Assembly: GCA_049724395.1 (NCBI GenBank) | Contig: JAUGWO010000182.1 | Coordinates: forward strand, 1 to 53,373 | Source of the DNA: Spongospora subterranea f. sp. subterranea | Lineage: Eukaryota; Endomyxa: Phytomyxea; Phytomyxea; Plasmodiophorida | DNA: 53,373 nucleotides | Direction: 5' to 3' | Part shown: positions 1 to 10,545 of the stretch, in pieces | Layout: each line of letters begins with the position of its first letter | Numbering within the stretch: the stretch's first letter is position 1 | The notes under the pieces: model-generated | Seen by the model: only the letters and a program-made list of their open reading frames with translations | What the model was told of the DNA's origin: nothing | Databases searched by the model: none | Program-made: the position numbers and the translations under genes

Positions 1-2394
1 ACGAATGACAAGAACATCCTGCATAGCTACAAAGAATTGGAAACGCCGATTCTAGTAAGCAGTAGCAACGGCGAAAAATCGTCAGCGTACGGACAAGGAA
101 TGCTGACATTGAATTACTGCCCAAAAATAGTAATTCACGACGTACTATATGTTCCGAATATTACAAAGACACTGCTAGCAACCAAATCCTTTACTGATCA
201 AGGCTTAATTGTAGTCATTAAGGACACTCTTCATATCAAGGATCAAGATGGAAAGGTTATCGTTAGGGCGCACAAGCACAACGACCTCCACTACATTTCA
301 AATCACGTCGTCCAAGAGACAAATGCCACAATCAGTATGGAGCTAGCGCACCGACGATTTGGACACGCATCGAACGAGAGACTGAAGCATTTACAAGAAT
401 CCACCGAAGGCGTCAAGATCACACCGCAAGAACGACAATTCTGCGAAAGCTGTGCCCATGGAAAGTCACGGAAACAATCATTCCCACAGGAACGCCGGAC
501 AAAACCAACAAGAGCATTTGAAATTGTTTCTTCTGACCTCAAAGGACCATTCCTGGTTCCCAGCAAGGAAGGATATAGATACTATATTACGTTCAACTGC
601 TTATACTCCACATGGACATGGGTCAAGTTTCTAAAGCACAAGAGCGCCGACGAAGTCCTGGAAGCAATGAAACTGTTCATTACCGATGCTCAAGCTGAGA
701 CGAAACTTCGCCTCACCACCTTTTTAACTGACAATGGATCCGAATATGTCAATCAACAGATGAGTGCATTTCTTTTACAAAAGAACATCAAACACCAACG
801 CACTGTACCTCACTGTCCTCAACAGAACGGTCAAGCGGAAAGACGTAATCAGACCATCATGGGGATGACACGCTGCGCGCTGATACAAGCCAAGATTGAC
901 CACAATTATTGGCCATTTGCAGTACAGTACTCTACGTACACGCTGAATCGACTACCAACTCGACGTATCGAATGGACAACCCCATACGAACTATGGATGA
1001 ACGTGAAGCCCGATGTTAAGCACCTGAGACCATTCGGATGTACAGCATATGCGCACATTGAATCCACTATGCGAGATTCACTACAACCAACATCACTGAA
1101 ATGTAAATTCTTAGGATATGCACCATACCAGAAGGGATACATACTTCGACATTCGAACACCGCTACGGTCATCGTAAGACGCGACGTGCAGTTCGACGAA
1201 GACACTATACTGGATTGGCGGCAAGAGGCGATGGATATGAATGATGGATCCGATCCATTGACCATCATCGACGATCACGGATTCGAAATTCATCACACTC
1301 TGATCGACTATCCGAAAACTTACTCGGAAGCAATGAGGCGACCAGACGCACATGAATGGCAAATTGCTGCAGACAAAGAAATGGCGTCACATAAGGATAA
1401 TCACACTTGGACACTCGTAGACCGTCCACGACACGTGAAAGCGATTCAAGGAAGATGGATCTTTACCAAGAAAAAGGACATCAACGATCACCTTATAGCC
1501 AAAGCTAGATTTGTCGCGAAAGGATATTCTCAAAAACATGGCATCGACTATCACGAAACCTATTCTTCGGTACTTGCACATACATCAGTTCGTATTCTCA
1601 TCTGTCTTGCAGTCAATAACACCTGGAAGATATACCAGCGAGACTTTACTACAGCCTACCTAAATGCACCATTATTGCTCCCCATTTACATCGAACAACC
1701 GGAAGGCTTTATAAAGCACGGGGACGAGCACAAGGTATGCATGCTTAACAAAGCCCTCTATGGCTTAAAACAGGCTGGTAGAGCTTGGCAGACATCACTA
1801 TTCGACCTGATCCGCAACAATGGATATACTCAATCCATGAAAGAGCCATGTATATGGTACAAGAAGAACAACAAGGGAATAACCATAATAGGAACATACG
1901 TCGATGATCTAATATTAACAGGAAACGACAAGACCGAAATCGACAACATCTCAACTATTATGGGCCACAACTTCAAAATGAAGAACTTAGGGGAACTACA
2001 ACGATTCCTCGGATTACAAGCAAGATATATAGACAAAGGGATCGTCCTCACACAAATGGATTACACACTCTCTATCATATCCAAATTCGGACAAGATAAC
2101 TGCAAACCAGCACCAACCCCGATGTCGGAAATCTACACACCAGACGACGACGCGATCATAACCACATACCCGATTCGTGAAGCAATCGGAAGCCCTACGT
2201 ACTTAGCAAATGCAACGCGACCTGACCTGGCATTCGCAATCAACAAACGGCATCACTTTATTCGTGAGAAGACACAGGAAGGGCGGATCAAGGTTATCTA
2301 TTGCCCAACTGAGCATATGTTAGCAGACATCCTCACGAAGCCACTCTCAAATCAACTGTTCGAAAAGCATCGCAATAAGTTGATGAAAAAGTGA
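1..2394 (+). mobile_element. Ty1/copia retrotransposon pol fossil
   Basis: A long open stretch carries the copia pol order. First comes a GAG-pre-integrase zinc region (HRRFGH then CESCAHGKS, about 340-470). Next is the integrase core with DLKGPF, LTDNGSEY and PQQNGQAERRN, about 530-870. Then comes the reverse transcriptase, with GRWIFTKKKD, QRDFTTAYLNAPL and the catalytic YVDDL, about 1440-1920. A short C-terminal RNase H-like end carries ADILTKPL, about 2300-2350. Integrase before reverse transcriptase is diagnostic of Ty1/copia rather than Ty3/gypsy. The 5' part, including gag and the left LTR, lies outside the window. I could not define a right LTR with confidence. The visible pol portion looks largely whole, which suggests a fairly young copy. 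Confidence 0.93.
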
Positions 2395-2550
2395 GAACTA
2401 CCACAATGACAGACAATGATTCAGCGAAGGGGCGTATTAGCAACTACACACTTCTAAGTCACAGTCAGACCTAGATATTATCATTAGTACCCTAATACAA
2501 TCCATTCACTTCTTCTATTAAACTAACAACCGGTGGACCTGTCGTTATTG

Positions 2551-2660
2551 TGCCATCATAGTACCTTTTGGGTCAGTTGGTAACTGTGTATCTCGGGCGC
2601 AGTTCCTAACAGTATGATGGCTATCAAGGTCGTGAGTTCGATTTCCTTAATGTTCACAGC
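2551..2660 (+). repeat. tRNA-like (pol III A/B-box) repeat, copy 1
   Basis: A box A-like stretch (GGTCAGTTGGTAAC, near 2571-2584) is followed about 55 bp later by a box B-like GTGAGTTCGATTTCC (about 2632-2646). That is the arrangement of a tRNA gene or tRNA-derived SINE head. I cannot fold a convincing cloverleaf with paired acceptor and T stems, so a SINE or decayed tRNA is likelier than a working tRNA. The first 60 bp recur at 2919-2979. Confidence 0.45.
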
Positions 2661-2918
2661 ATTTTGGGGTCACTCGCGGCTTACATGTAACGGCATGGGG
2701 GTTGCCTTATATACCTTTCGTGGTCAGACTTCCCCGCCTGACTGGATTGTTTCGTCTTCTTCCTTCTCTCTCAACTGTGTTATTTCGTTTCTATGCTCAC
2801 CAGTCAGAGGATAATCTAGGAAGTCGCACGGGGGCTGGAAGGTCATGGGGGTCGCTCCTAAACAGGGGGATACTGTCATGATCCAAAAGTCTTTAAGGAC
2901 CCGAGAATGATGGCCTTG

Positions 2919-2979
2919 TGCCATCATACCACCTTTTGGGTCAGTTGGTAACTGTGTATCTCGGGCGCAGTTCCTAACA
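2919..2979 (+). repeat. tRNA-like repeat, copy 2 (5' part only)
   Basis: This is a near-identical direct copy of about 60 bp of the repeat at 2551-2611. It starts at TGCCATCATA and contains the box A-like segment, but stops before the box B-like part. Its 3' edge abuts the 17-bp minisatellite at 2981, so the copy is truncated or was joined to the array. Confidence 0.7.
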
Positions 2980-2980
2980 T

Positions 2981-3082
2981 CTTGGCCCCCTTGGAGTCTT
3001 GGCCCCCTTGGAGTCTTGGCCCCCTTGGAGTCTTGGCCCCCTTGGAGTCTTGGCCCCCTTGGAGTCTTGGCCCCCTTGGAGT
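2981..3082. repeat. 17-bp minisatellite, six units
   Basis: Six exact head-to-tail copies of CTTGGCCCCCTTGGAGT. The next bases (3083 onward, CTTG followed by a run of ten C) look like a seventh unit turning into the putative left terminal repeat of the adjacent pogo-like transposon. Confidence 0.95.
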
Positions 3083-3099
3083 CTTGCCCCCCCCCCTAT

Positions 3100-3332
3100 G
3101 TAGGAGTTCATTTTAATGCGCAGTATGCAAACCCTGTAATCTCGGTTCAATACCCAATGGATAATGTGGGAGTTGGCGAAATCGTCGGGTTACATTCCGA
3201 TAGCAACGGTCGCTCTTGTGAATCGCACGGTACTGGTGACTGGGTGAACGAGGGCGACCTCATTCGCTTCAAGGTCGTCATTGTTGATTTTGATGGACTA
3301 GTGGAACAGGCAATCGCATGCCACCGGATTCG
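3100..3332 (+). other. Coding-like fragment, unrecognised
   Basis: An open stretch includes GEIVGLHSDSNGRSC and then KGDLIRFK-like residues (NEGDLIRFKVVIVDFDGL, VEQAIACHRIRDG). The composition looks protein-coding, but I cannot name the family. It ends where the inverted transposase piece begins and may come from a neighbouring element or host exon captured at the breakpoint. Confidence 0.3.
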
Positions 3333-3740
3333 CGATGGCGTACACAGTTCAAGAAAGTGCATGGATTGATGAAACAACTTTCAGCCTGTGGATCGACACG
3401 ATTTGGAAGCCATTTTGCGCGAACAAGCCGATCACATATCTTATCATGGACAAATGCAAAGTCCACCTGATGAACAGCATCGTTGTCCAGTTTCAGAACT
3501 GTGGAACCGAAGTTGACTTCATTTTGGCCGGGTATACCGCCAAATTACAAGTATTAGATGTCGGGATCAACTAACCCTTCAAGGATTATTTGAGAGTGGA
3601 CTATGAATCGTTTATGATGCAGAACTCGGAAATCAAGGCCCCGTCGAGGCTTCATGTCGCTAAATGGGTTGCAAACGCTTGGGAAAGCATCAAGGAAATA
3701 TCAATAACAAATACGTGGAAAGGAATTGGTTTTTTATAAA
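3333..3740 (+). pseudogene. pogo-like transposase, C-terminal part, inverted
   Basis: The plus strand reads AYTVQESAWIDE, then WIDTIWKPF, YLIMDKCKVHL (second catalytic D) and AGYTAKLQVLDVGIN (third catalytic D). After one stop near 3571 it continues PFKDYLRVDYESF. This is the second half of the same DDE_1 domain whose first half is on the minus strand at 3780-4531. Its left edge is joined abruptly at about 3332 to unrelated coding-like sequence, so that position looks like a rearrangement breakpoint. Confidence 0.7.
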
Positions 3741-3779
3741 GATTAAGAGTGATTTTTATTCTTCAACTAAAACATATTC

Positions 3780-4531
3780 GAGTAGACGAAATGAAGCCAT
3801 CCCCTTATTCTTGAAAATTGTGTAAATTCTCGAATGATTCTTCCACCAGGTTTGCCCTTAAAGAATTAAGAAGGGTTTGAGCTTGGTTCCTGACATTGTG
3901 ACACCGAGCAGGACTTTTACTCGAGCAGCCGATCCGGTCGATTGAAGACTGACGGTCCTGGTTCCACGTCGGGCCAGGGTAACTTTTCCGGTCATGTCAA
4001 AGTCAACATTCGTTTCATCGATGTTCACGATATCATCTGGACCGATGCATAGACGATGGATTTCTTCGTTGACATACTCAACGAACTGGTCAATTTGTTG
4101 TTGGTCATATCTGGTATTCTGAGCAACGTGCGTTGCCCGTCTTTGTACAATGTTATCCTTACGTAGAAACCGATACATTCGCTGCCTTAAAGTATTCATA
4201 TCGGTATCCGCTTCTTCAGGAACCAGCCTCTTCAGTTCACGACAAATCATTCCAACCGAAACGGCTCGATGTCGTTCTTCCAAATCTGAATAAACTGCCG
4301 AAGTTGGTTCAAGCTTTCAGCATTAGTGATGGGAGCACGCCCAGGATGAACAATTTTCAATTCTCCGATTCATTGGATATTTTCTCCTATAGCAACCTTC
4401 TGCTTGTTCCATCTTGTGATCTGCGCTGGTGATATGCTATATTTCCTTGCGGTCTCCTTAAGGATGCCTTCCTGAGAGTAGGCCTCGGTCACGATCGCAG
4501 CTTTGACATTCAAGGAGAAATACCTCTTCAT
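3780..4531 (-). pseudogene. pogo-like transposase, N-terminal and central part
   Basis: The start at 4531 opens with a helix-turn-helix-like N-terminus (ETARKYSISPAQITRW). A central region carries LRQRMYRFLRKDNIVQRR, and the catalytic core begins with DDIVNIDETNVDFD, where the first acidic DDE residue is expected. The frame runs on through VKVLLGVTMSGTKLKPFLIL and, after a frame change near 3860, KGKPGGRIIREF. A stop lies in the N-terminal part near 4360. These motifs match pogo/Tigger-type DDE_1 transposases of fungi and oomycetes. The expected continuation (AYTVQESAWIDE) is absent on this strand and appears instead on the plus strand at about 3336. Confidence 0.7.
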
Positions 4532-4799
4532 CTTTCAATGGGAATTGTACCGTTGGAGTCGCCCTGACAAGGGCCGTCCACATAGCGCATTAAATTTGGC
4601 GCCAAAATCTACCCTTGCCAGTTTGTTGTATACCTGGCCCCCCCCCCCCCAGAAAATACCACCACCAGAAAAGGCTGCGCATGTACATTGGGGGGGGGCC
4701 AGGACACCAAAGTCTTACCGAAGACTCTTGCACAGTGTACCAATTTCCGTCATTATTGGACTTGTTCCCGTTAACGGGAACACCCCATGACAAAACGCG

Positions 4800-5345
4800 G
4801 ACAGATTCGATCAAGTCGCCCCTGTGAAAAACTATCGGAGAAATTTTCGGGACCGTTTTCAATCACGAGCTCGAATTGCCGCAAACATCCCGTTGACACC
4901 CAGTCTTCCACGTATCCCTGTTAGAAAAGTACGTCCAAACACAATTCCCAAATCGTTCGCAACCCAACCCACCTCCCTGGATGCTCGGTGAAGAGAGCCA
5001 GCCCTTGTATGAAGTCGAAAATATTATTGATTCTCGACGAGCCCGAGGTCGGATCCAATACCTCATTCACTGGAAAGGATGAGACAGAGCGTGGGAATCC
5101 GCGAAACCTGTCATTGCTAGTGCCACTCCCGCCCTACCCAAAGAATTATCGAAATCTCATGAGAATCACCCAGAAATACCAGCTACACTACCCAACTGGG
5201 TCATCACTCTATTAATATTATCATGACCCTGAATACCTCTGTCGTACCAATGTGCGTGATCGGACTGTCATCACTCTATTAATATTATCATGACCCTGAA
5301 TACATTACCTCTGTAATACCAATGTGCGTGATCGGACTGTTCAGT
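4800..5345 (+). mobile_element. Ty3/gypsy (chromovirus) integrase end and chromodomain fossil
   Basis: The plus strand reads PVFHVSLLEKY, the usual junction at the end of a Ty3/gypsy integrase. It continues into a chromodomain: YEVENIIDSRRARGRIQYLI, then HWKG. The family therefore is a chromodomain-bearing Ty3/gypsy element (chromovirus). Only this 3' end of pol is recognisable, and the copy is broken and old. The sequence following it, from about 5200, may be part of its LTR, but no second LTR is visible to confirm that. Confidence 0.7.
5201..5340. repeat. Tandem duplication, about 67-72 bp unit
   Basis: The segment starting TCATCACTCTATTAATATTA at 5201 is repeated at 5268. Both copies run on through CATGACCCTGAATAC and end at ATCGGACTG. 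The second copy carries a few extra bases in the middle. It follows directly on the gypsy chromodomain fossil. Confidence 0.9.
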
Positions 5346-5699
5346 TCGATCAACAAACGTCTTTACGACTATATATTCGTCATCCAATCTTCTTCCGTCC
5401 TCAGCTCTTCTTCCGGCTTTCTCACGCTTTTCTCCGCCTTCCCTCTCTCCCCGCTCCTCCTTCCGCACGTTCTTAATCTTACGTCCGCTCTCCTCCCGCT
5501 TCCCTTGCTACTATATAGTCCTAACACCGGATGATGGGATTCGAACAGACGATCAATCATCTCAGACATTGACTTACTCTGTTCAACCATTATCTGGTTG
5601 AACAGCGACAGCGACAACGGAATTGCATCAGAAACAGCATCGTCACTTTTGTCCTCCAACACCGGAGCATGTAATCGCAGATTTGGTTTCATGCCGACA

Positions 5700-5910
5700 A
5701 GGGGAACGATTAGAAAGCGTCAGAAAGGAGGAATAGGAAGAACAAGGATCAAAGAGCGCCAGATAGGCGATAGAGAAAGAGGAGGAGGAAGAAAAAGAAT
5801 CAAGGAGCGCCAGATAGGCGATAGAGAAGGAAAAAGGAGGAGGAAGAAAAAGGATCAAAGAGTGCCAGATAGGCGATAGAGAAGAAACAAGGAGGAGGAA
5901 GAAGAAGTAG
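5700..5910 (+). repeat. Purine-rich tandem repeat, about 60-bp unit
   Basis: About three imperfect units share AGCGCCAGATAGGCGATAGA separated by GGAGGAGGAAGAAAAAG-type tracts. Read in frame they give a charged repeat (IKERQIGDRE). The strand asymmetry is strong: almost pure purine on plus. No gene is recognisable here. Confidence 0.85.
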
Positions 5911-6534
5911 GAAATACCGACGTGACCCTCACGACACCTAAAGATCTTTGTGAAATCCCCCGGGAGCGACCCGATAGGTTTGGTATGGTATACAAAGGTT
6001 CGCGGGTTCTTATGGGTTGAGTAATCCTGTGTACTACCAGGTTTTCCCTACTTCCGCCTGGCCGCTACAAGTAGCTTAGGTAGCCAATGAAGGAACCTAT
6101 TAGACCAGCTGGATTCAGCAACATAACCTGTCCTACGACCATACCGAATGAGACCTGCCCCCACCCGATCACATTGCCTATCCAGAGTTTCGAGTTTACT
6201 GCAGGCAGCTCACTCTCCCACATTCATTATGGCAATGTGGTCAGACCCAAAGCGACCCGATAGTGGGGACAACGTCTTGGACAAGGAATGATGATGTTTA
6301 TTGGGACAAGGGTTCGTAGTTAAGGTCACTGAGGGCTACAAATAGCCCACCAGGACCAAACACCCAATTCATGCAATTCCACGACCTCGTGTCGCCTCTG
6401 CGCTACGCAGACTCTCTCAAACCCTTGACAGCGCGATTTTCAGAAGTCCCCAGTGGGGAAAGTCCGAGTTTGATTTGCGGGTCACGGGATTTCTCCACTC
6501 CGATCGATGACAACGATCCGTCCATTCTGTTATC
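5911..6534. other. Intergenic, nothing recognised
   Basis: No coding region is supported here. The short phrase AGCGACCCGATAG occurs twice (about 5966 and 6250), which may mark a decayed repeat. The right end leads into the start codon of the left secreted-protein gene at 6535. Confidence 0.5.
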
Positions 6535-9174
6535 ATGTCGTATTATTTGTGGCTTTTTTTCATCTTTCCAGTCACCGCTCTCGCTAAATACTCTTTTCCA
6601 AGTGAGTCTGGAACAATTTCTTTCCCAATTGTATATGTCACCAATTTCTGTGGAAAGGCCGTCACTGTTTTGGTAAACTGTCAAAAACATCACTAGGTTC
6701 TTCATCGTTCTCGATTAGTGTCCCGCTCCTCTCTTCAGATGGTATTGACATCACTTTTTAACTTACAATATCTTTTGCCACTCGAACGCGCGTTGATTTT
6801 TCAAGTCAATACAAGTTGGTAATTGAGCGCTGTTCAAACCTCTTTCATCATGATTTTTGTCTTTGATTTCCATGATCGGACAAGTTTTCACTTCTTCAGA
6901 TTAGAGTCGAACATCTGGGCGTTCGTCTCTATAGAACCCAATCGCGTTTCTGAGTCCACTAAGTTTTCTGGACAGGGCAGTCTTCTCAAGATGATCTATT
7001 GGCTTTGTTCAGTCGCATTTGTCAGGATATGGATTCATTGTATGGTGACCTCAGCAAGATCCCAATGGGTGGGCTCAGCCTCCGAGACACCTTCTTTGTC
7101 CAACGTAATTTGTTGCTCTATAATTTTTTTTGTCTTTTTTATTAATAATTTCACTCTACTGTTCGGTGTCTATTTGAGGCCTCAATGTCTCAGTTCCCTC
7201 ATCAGATTATGCATTGGGTTAGTAACTTGGCATTGATCAAAACAGATCTGCATTTCTGAATAGTTTCATTTCGGTGATTTGCTGATATTAGTTCAAACGT
7301 TTACTTTCTTGTAGCTGAAGATGTCGAGGATGATGAAACGGAAACTCTCGAACACCTGAAGGAGGTTTGGCCATCAAGAGTTTCAAGTTTCGACCCGCTT
7401 TCCTCAGCTACATATGTCCAACGTAATTTTTTTTTTCTGATAAATATGATATCTCTGGCTTCTGTTCAAAACGTTTACACTACTGTTTCGTGTCGGGATC
7501 AGTATCTGCTCCATTTTGGTTTGGACCACTAACATGAGTGGTCTTAAGAGTCCCAGTTTCCCTCGCCAAATGGTGCCTGTGGATTAATGGACAATATCCA
7601 TCTCATTTATCGGGTTTCTTGACTTTGTTTTAATTTCAACAATTCTGCGTTATAGTTTTTCATTCGGTGTTCCGCTGAAGCATGCTCTGAATGTTCTCGT
7701 GTAGCGCCTGAAATTCCCGGTCTTCCCCGGTGCTTCTATGCAGCTATGGGTAATTCAACTTGGTGTCCCCAAAAACGTTGAATGTATAATTCAGTTTAGA
7801 TCGATATATTTTCATGTTCCCTCCATTTGCTCAACCCCATGCATCCGCCGTTTTCGAGATTCTGATGGACACACTTACGAAGTACAAAAATGATCTGATA
7901 GGTGATAATGGATTCCTGACTATTGTAATGGAATTGTTTTTGGTGACAATTCGCCAATAGGGGTGGGAGTACCACTTAAATATATTCCCATGGAAAAACC
8001 TAGCGAATCGGAATACGAGGACATCTTGTATTTCTTGTCATTTTTTGTATCTCGAGAGGATCTTCCGCCGGAGCTCGTTGAGCGACTGCAGTTTGCAGCT
8101 GGTAAGTCTCATTATATCATGGAATATATGTCATCGCGATATCTTTTCACCCCCCAATGACCGTTATGGTTTGATATCTATTTGTGATTCATGCGCTGTT
8201 CCGACCTCGTTCATCACCATAAATGTTGATGTTTTATCGAAGTCCCAGTAAAAATTACCGTTTCTAAACCCAGTGATCTCTCATTAAATTGCTTGACCAA
8301 CACGGCTGCTGGTGCCAGATGATCTGTTGAAATCAGTTCATCCATATGTTCTGGGCTTCGTTCGCGTCACCGTCCGCCGAATGTTCTGGTTGGCCTGTGA
8401 TTTTTTCAATGGTAAGTCTGCTCATCATCAAATGTTCGTGTTGCTTAGCCGGATGAATTATATTTAGAGGCAAAACCTTCCGGCTCTTTTGCCGCCCATG
8501 GACAATCTCAACGTCGCAGTCACGCGTATGATATCGCTATCAAAGCAGATCCTCCACAATCGTACGGTCTCCCGTACAATTTTGCAATCAAAGCAGGTCG
8601 TTGAAATCTGTTGCTCCGTTGATTGTATATGCTAAGTTCAGTGTCAGACGAGTTCGCCGACATGTTTCCTAAAAATATGCGCAACGAAGTCAACAATATG
8701 ATCACCACAATGATATCAGATGTGAAACAGTTCACAGAGATCTGGAAAAGTAGTCGATCTGTTTCCTGATATGGTTTTGCTGACACTCTTTGCAATAGAT
8801 TATGGATTATCACTTCAATTTGACCCGACACAATCTGTCGACTCGGCCGACATAAAGAAGTTCGATATTTTTCATTGTTGGCCCATCCCATTATCATATC
8901 ATCATCACATCTTTTCTCATTACTGTTCCAGTGTGGAAAAAGGGTCCTCTCCCACCAAATCAGGCCAAGGATCTGCTACAACTTCAGACTGCAGCTGGTA
9001 AGGCCAAATTATCACAACTCGTTCTCTAACCTCATTCTATTCCATTACGCGCTAGAGAAACTTGTATTTTCAGTTCGTGCAGACCTTGTTCGGATCGTTG
9101 AAAAGCACATCTCAGAAATTTTCTTTAAGTTTCGGACTCTCAAGTATAAACGTCATCAATATGTGGCAAGTTAG
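6535..9174 (+). CDS. Secreted protein of unknown function, many exons (left arm copy)
   Basis: The first exon (6535-6601) encodes a clear signal peptide, MSYYLWLFFIFPVTALA, followed by a GTGAGT donor. Later exons traced by homology to the inverted copy lie at 6658-6741, 6976-7104 (DLLALFSRICQDMD, IPMGGLSLRD), 7315-7422 (VEDDETETLEH) and 7705-7749 (EIPGLPRCFYAAMG). They continue from 7800 (FMFPPFAQPHASAVFEIL), up to 8102 (ELVERLQFAA), about 8340-8420 (HPYVLGFVRVTVRRMFWLAC), about 8480-8600, about 8645-8755, about 8932-8998 and from about 9073 to the stop at 9174. Each traced intron falls in phase 1. An insertion in the exon starting at 7800 (about 7938-7960) breaks the frame relative to the other copy, so this copy may be a pseudogene. 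No family is recognised. Extracellular or secretory-pathway location is inferred from the signal peptide. Confidence 0.6.
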
Positions 9175-10545
9175 TAGCTCACGATGTCCCTGAGCATCTG
9201 CGGTTCCGATCAATATCGTTATCTCACATTGTTTGTGTTCAGAACGTGTCCTGTTGCGACTTTTTACTTGTTGCGGTCTGTCGCCACAAGACAGTTCCCG
9301 GTTGTTAAGGTGGTCATATCCCATATCCAAAAGAGATCGTTATTTCTGATTAATTTCCAATACACCATTCATCGCCTTGCTTAATCAGTATTCCTTTCCA
9401 TTTTAATCGACGATAAAGTGGGACATATCTTGAGATGTAGTCATGTTATGTCGCCATTCAGCAATCCGTCAATGAAATCTGTTTTTGGATCAATATTACA
9501 TGATTTCCATCATCATTATCTATTTTGCAAAACGGGTCAGGATCATTTCACAATTGATGGATCTATTCCGTTCATTATTTTGAAATCATCGTCACCCTCA
9601 GTCTCTCCTTCAAACTTCGATCAAGTCATTCTGTTTTTTTAAGTCTATTGGGAGTTGTCAACCGATTGAGTATTCATTTTTATGTTCCGACGTTTTCAGA
9701 TTCGGGAAAAGGCAAGTTTGACGCATAATTGATTTCTCAGGAGCGCGTGACATGTGCCCAACGGTCTGGAGCTACGACAGCTATATTTGTCTTCTAAATG
9801 AGACGATCTTGGAGTTCAGATACACATCTTGACCCAATTGCTTGATACAACATGAACCCATCAACAAGTGCTGTCTCTTCTTTGTGGGATAAGACGGAAT
9901 GGCTCCATCACACGAACCATTGGAATAACCACATCCTGGTGGCTCTTCAACATTGAAAATCATCATCCGGTTTCGTCATTAGTCACTTTCTACGGATGTA
10001 AAATCGCGGCTCAAACGCTTCAGCCGGTCCTGATATTCGATCTATTCGCTTGCGGATTGCTACCTAGGATCGGCTCAACGCTATCAGCGCGTCCTTTTCG
10101 TTCGATTACGGGATGATCTCTTCTTTAAAAATCATTATCGTCAACGGAGGATTCCTTCTCTCACACAAGGACATCAGATAGATATTGACAATTAATCAAA
10201 TATGGTATGAAGATATACTTCTTAATGGATCACGGGATCAATCGGTTGAAATCCTTCTCCTTTCCACCATTGTTCGGTAAAAACATAAAATCTCTCAAAT
10301 AATTGGCACGCGTATTATGGTGTATTGGAATTATTTGATCAGAAAAACGATCTCATTTGGAAATGGGATATGACCACCTTAACAACCGAGAACTGCGTCG
10401 TGGCGACAGACCGTGCGAAATTAAAAACCGCAACACGACACGTTCTGAACAAACAATGTGAGATATCGATATTAATCAGGAACAGCGGATAATCAGGGAC
10501 ACTTTAAACGTATTGTGAACAAAAAAATCATATATTCGGGCACTA
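9175..10545. other. Centre of the inverted repeat, 3' flanks of the gene pair
   Basis: This holds the 3' flanks of both secreted-protein genes, which still match each other to about 9500 and 10270, plus a unique spacer of about 770 bp. I see no supported coding region, RNA gene or terminal repeats that would make the whole structure a named transposon. Confidence 0.5.

Larger units (their letters stand above)
3083..4703 (-). mobile_element. pogo/Tigger-like DNA transposon, internally rearranged
   Basis: The putative terminal inverted repeats are C-rich: CTTG, ten C, then TATGTA at 3083-3102, and the complement of 4684-4703, which reads CCTGG, a C-run, then AATGTA. Between them is a pogo-type transposase. 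Its N-terminal and central part is read on the minus strand (4531 to about 3780), while its C-terminal part is read on the plus strand (about 3333-3740). A second CCTGG plus C-run copy at 4633-4650 makes a short hairpin with the right end. The arrangement means the right-hand coding piece kept its original orientation and the C-terminal piece was flipped. The element cannot encode a working transposase as it stands. Confidence 0.6.

Noticed and set aside
5520-5575. GATGGGATTCGAAC on the plus strand looks like the 3' half of a minus-strand tRNA
   Set aside because: The complementary strand does not form a paired T stem or acceptor stem, and no box A is placed correctly.
5369-5879. Open frames through the purine-rich repeat, with charged low-complexity products
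   Set aside because: They exist in several frames on both strands because of the tandem repeat and show no conserved motif.
8520-8897. 125-codon minus-strand frame in the left arm, similar to one at 10800-10950
   Set aside because: The similarity follows from the inverted repeat itself; the sense exons are on the plus strand and keep splice sites.
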